From: Phycisphaerales bacterium
GTDB taxonomy: Bacteria; Planctomycetota; Phycisphaerae; Sedimentisphaerales; Anaerohalosphaeraceae
Assembly (NCBI GenBank): GCA_011048645.1
Contig: DSDR01000093.1
Coordinates: 1 to 7,389, forward strand
Reading direction: 5' to 3'
Length of the DNA stretch: 7,389 nt
In this document: positions 5,250-7,389 of the stretch, piece after piece
How the letters are laid out: each line of letters begins with the position of its first letter
Numbering within the stretch: position 1 is the first letter of the stretch
Program-made: the position numbers and the translations under genes
The notes under the pieces: generated by a model
What the model saw: the letters and a program-made list of their open reading frames with translations, nothing else
What the model was told of the DNA's origin: nothing
Databases searched by the model: none

Positions 5250-5272
5250 GGTCGAACGGGTAACGACAATCG

Positions 5273-5278
5273 AAAGGG
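5273..5278 (+). promoter_or_regulatory. Ribosome binding site that fixes the mgtE start
   Basis: AAAGGG lies 7 bases before the ATG at 5286. It rules in favour of this start over an in-frame upstream start at 5241, which lies within the 3' arm of the 13-bp hairpin and would add 15 non-conserved residues. Confidence 0.75.
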
Positions 5279-5285
5279 CAGACCG

Positions 5286-6668
5286 ATGAAAAACCCATTA
5301 CTCATTCCTGAATTGCGGGAACTGATCGCAGCCAATGATATGGCGGCCATTCGTGAATTCTGCGCTGAGACCCACCCGGAAACCGTGGCCGAGTTGCTCG
5401 GCGGCCTGGAACACCCCGAAATTTGGCGCATCCTTCATATGCTGGACACACCCCTACGCGCCCATATTTTTTCCCATTTCGAACTGGATTTACAGGTTGA
5501 ACTGGCCACCGGCCAAAATCGCCGTCAGATGGCTCGATTGCTGGAAGAGATGCCCGCCGATGACCGCGCTGACTTGATTCGGGAGCTTGACGAAAAAGTG
5601 CGCGATGAACTGCTGCCGCTGGTCGCCAAGGCCGAACGCGAAGACATCCGCAAACTGGCCCAATACGAAGAGGAAACCGCCGGGTCGGTGATGAGTACCG
5701 ATTACGCTGTGCTTCGACCTGATATGACCGTCGAACAGGCCATCGAACAGCTTCGAATCCAGGCGCCCGAAAAAGAGACGATTTATTACGTTTATGTGGT
5801 GGACGAAAACCGTCGGCTCATCGGCTTTGTCTCGCTCAAAGATATTATCGTCTCCAAACCCGGTCGTCGGATCAGAGATTTGATGCACACCGACGTCATC
5901 AAGGCCAACGTCAACGACGACCAGGAAAGCGTCGCCGGCAAGATTGAAAAATACGACCTGATTGCCATCCCCGTCACCGACGACAACGATGTCATAGTCG
6001 GTATCGTCACACACGATGATGCGATTGACATTATCCGCCAGGAACAGACCGAAGACATCGAAAAACTCATGGCAATTTCGGGTGAACACGAAATCACGCC
6101 GTATCTGAAAATCTCGGTGTTCCGGCATTTTCGCAACCGCTCCGGCTGGATTGTCGGCCTGGGTATTATCAGTATGCTGGCCGGCCTGGTCATTCAACGC
6201 TACGAAGAAGTGCTGCTTCAGTTTGCCGTCCTGGCAACATTTTTGCCGATGATCGCCGATACCGGCGGCAATACCGGAAGCCAATCAGCCACCCTGGTGA
6301 TTCGCGCGCTGGCGCTGAAAGAAATATCTCTTCGCGACATCCTTCGCGTCCTGTTCAAAGAGATGCAGGTATCGGCCATGATGGCCTGTGTGATGGGATT
6401 GCTTGCTTACATCCGATTGATCGTTTTTGCCGAGAGCGACGCGATGCCGCCGGGAACCACGCTGGCGATGCTGGGACTGGCGGTCGCCGTGGCGCTGGCC
6501 CTGCAGGTCTTAACCTCCACACTCATCGGGGCCTTGCTGCCGCTGATTGCCGTGTTTTTTAAGCTCGATCCGGCCATTGTTGCCAGCCCGGCCTTGACAA
6601 CCGTCGTCGATATCACAGGGTTAGTGATCTTTTTCGCCGTCGTGAGTCGATTTATTATGCCGGCCTGA
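5286..6668 (+). CDS. mgtE: MgtE-type magnesium transporter
   Basis: A complete 460-residue inner-membrane Mg2+ channel/transporter, close to the usual family length. The cytoplasmic N domain (about 1-130) is helical and acidic, followed by the conserved ETAGSVMSTDY (130-140). Two CBS domains follow (about 133-195 and 196-255); in the family these bind Mg2+ and close the pore when cytoplasmic Mg2+ is high. A connecting helix leads to the membrane part (about 285-460) with five helices. The signature PMIADTGGNTGSQSATLVIRAL (321-342) lines the pore, and D442 in VDITGL corresponds to the pore Asp of the structurally known homologue. The protein works as a dimer. No key residue appears missing. 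It is transcribed alone, with a leader of about 200 bases that has strong secondary structure and a possible upstream ORF. The protein's own gating already gives Mg2+ feedback; the leader may add control of expression. Confidence 0.96.
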   Translation: MKNPLLIPELRELIAANDMAAIREFCAETHPETVAELLGGLEHPEIWRILHMLDTPLRAHIFSHFELDLQVELATGQNRRQMARLLEEMPADDRADLIRELDEKVRDELLPLVAKAEREDIRKLAQYEEETAGSVMSTDYAVLRPDMTVEQAIEQLRIQAPEKETIYYVYVVDENRRLIGFVSLKDIIVSKPGRRIRDLMHTDVIKANVNDDQESVAGKIEKYDLIAIPVTDDNDVIVGIVTHDDAIDIIRQEQTEDIEKLMAISGEHEITPYLKISVFRHFRNRSGWIVGLGIISMLAGLVIQRYEEVLLQFAVLATFLPMIADTGGNTGSQSATLVIRALALKEISLRDILRVLFKEMQVSAMMACVMGLLAYIRLIVFAESDAMPPGTTLAMLGLAVAVALALQVLTSTLIGALLPLIAVFFKLDPAIVASPALTTVVDITGLVIFFAVVSRFIMPA

Positions 6669-6729
6669 CCCCCCATCGTGAAGGTATCGCGACGTCAAAA
6701 TATTAGGCGGCAGCGGCATACCGCAATCG

Positions 6730-7389
6730 CTATGGCACGGACACCGCACCGGGTATTGTGGACAATTGGGTTTCAAGCTGACCGGTGTTCAAGTTGTAAT
6801 GAATATACGGCACACGGGCGCCGTTGACCATACAGGGGCGATTTTCAGTGCCCGTGATGGACAGCCATCCGTCAGCCTCGACGTCATAGATGAGCGTGTG
6901 CCCTTCAAGCAAATGCTTGCCCCGTTCTTCAAAAAAGACGCGATCCCGGGCGGTCAGTCGGACAAGCCGGTTTCGTCCGTCGGTCTCGTCTGCAAAGTCC
7001 ATCTCCACCCGTCCGCCGGCCGCGCGAATCATCCGGGACGGCGCGCCGTCGATCAGCGGGATATAGGCCGCCTCCAGCACATCGGCTTTGCCTTCGGCCG
7101 TGATCCGCCGCTCGGCGGCGATCCATTCGATGCGGTCGAAGCCTTCAATCCTCGCAAAACTCGGCCCGCGCAGGTCAATGCCGTCGGCTGAATCGGTCGG
7201 TTCGGCCGTGCTGTTGTCCACCTCAATCTGTCCCGGCCCGGCGGCGACCAATCGGTCATTTTGCCGGTCGTAGAGAATCTGTTCACAGTTCAACCGAACG
7301 TGCGCCAGCTTGAGCGTCTCATGCGTGCGTATGGATTCGGCATAAACGTCGCCGTCGCGCAGGACAAGTTGACGAATGTCCGTTTGGTC
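6730..7389 (-). CDS. OstA/LptA-like beta-jellyroll protein, C-terminal part (cut by window edge)
   Basis: The frame is open from the right edge to the TAG at 6730-6732, giving 219 C-terminal residues; the true start lies outside the window. An internal TTG at 7293 is not a real start. The sequence shows repeating short strands with the style of OstA/LptA domains: LKLAHVRLNCEQILYDRQNDRLVAAGPG, then RLTARDRVFFEERGKHLLEGHTLIYD, then ADGWLSITGTENRPCMVNG and IHYNLNTGQLE. LptA/LptC/LptD-type jellyrolls carry lipopolysaccharide between the inner and outer membrane. No membrane helix or signal can be seen because the N-terminus is missing. It converges on mgtE; the 61-base gap holds no clear terminator. 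The fold assignment is moderately sure; the exact role (LptA, LptC, or a larger relative with several such domains) cannot be decided. Confidence 0.55.
   Translation of the reverse strand, partial: DQTDIRQLVLRDGDVYAESIRTHETLKLAHVRLNCEQILYDRQNDRLVAAGPGQIEVDNSTAEPTDSADGIDLRGPSFARIEGFDRIEWIAAERRITAEGKADVLEAAYIPLIDGAPSRMIRAAGGRVEMDFADETDGRNRLVRLTARDRVFFEERGKHLLEGHTLIYDVEADGWLSITGTENRPCMVNGARVPYIHYNLNTGQLETQLSTIPGAVSVP

Noticed and set aside
5088..5285. M-box (ykoK) Mg2+ riboswitch upstream of mgtE
   Set aside because: The conserved M-box core segments were looked for and not seen. A covariance-model search would be decisive.
5490..6284. Minus-strand reading frame of 264 codons opposite mgtE
   Set aside because: It lies wholly within the well-supported mgtE gene, and its composition (rich in Asp, Phe, Val and Gly) is that of an antisense shadow.
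6713..6724. Terminator between mgtE and the OstA-like gene
   Set aside because: GCGG-CATA-CCGC is only a 4-bp stem without a T-run, too weak to call.

Overview
The window reads as ordinary chromosomal DNA of an anaerobic, polysaccharide-using bacterium with an outer membrane. An anaerobic or fermentative lifestyle is suggested by the N-terminus of a NifJ-type pyruvate:ferredoxin oxidoreductase. Plant-polymer use is suggested by a secreted GH43 arabinanase. An outer membrane is suggested by an OstA/LptA-like fragment and a lipoprotein foldase. The base composition (clearly above 50% GC by eye) and gene mix would fit an anaerobic member of the Planctomycetota (Phycisphaerae-like) or a related PVC lineage. 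No marker gene proves this, so the lineage is only a suggestion.

Layout from left to right. (1) Positions 1-305, minus strand: 5' end of nifJ, with a good promoter (395-423) and a leader that can fold a 10-bp hairpin. (2) 306-717: 412 bases without a convincing gene, holding the nifJ promoter and leader, then a GC-rich block (530-683) of three hairpins that may be a dispersed repeat or a structured RNA. (3) 718-2154, minus: complete MATE-family multidrug/cation antiporter. (4) 2155-2333: divergent promoter region between the MATE gene and the arabinanase, with a 13-base palindrome at the predicted arabinanase transcription start. (5) 2334-3389, plus: secreted GH43 endo-arabinanase. (6) 3406-4946, minus: a two-gene operon of a parvulin-type peptidyl-prolyl isomerase lipoprotein followed after 2 bases by acpS. 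(7) 5053-6668, plus: mgtE magnesium transporter preceded by a leader of about 200 bases that contains a possible 43-codon upstream ORF and a perfect 13-bp hairpin. (8) 6730-7389, minus: 3' part of an OstA/LptA-like beta-jellyroll protein that runs off the right edge.

The genes do not form one pathway. They are separate housekeeping or nutritional units: pyruvate oxidation, efflux, arabinan breakdown, envelope protein folding with carrier-protein activation, Mg2+ uptake, and probable lipopolysaccharide transport. The most interesting part is the mgtE leader. Its upstream ORF is rich in Asp and Pro and ends inside the loop of the 13-bp hairpin, and alternative pairings are possible. That arrangement would suit a translation-coupled Mg2+-responsive switch, and it does not resemble the M-box riboswitch. 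This is a hypothesis from sequence reading only. No mobile element, CRISPR array, tRNA or rRNA gene was seen.
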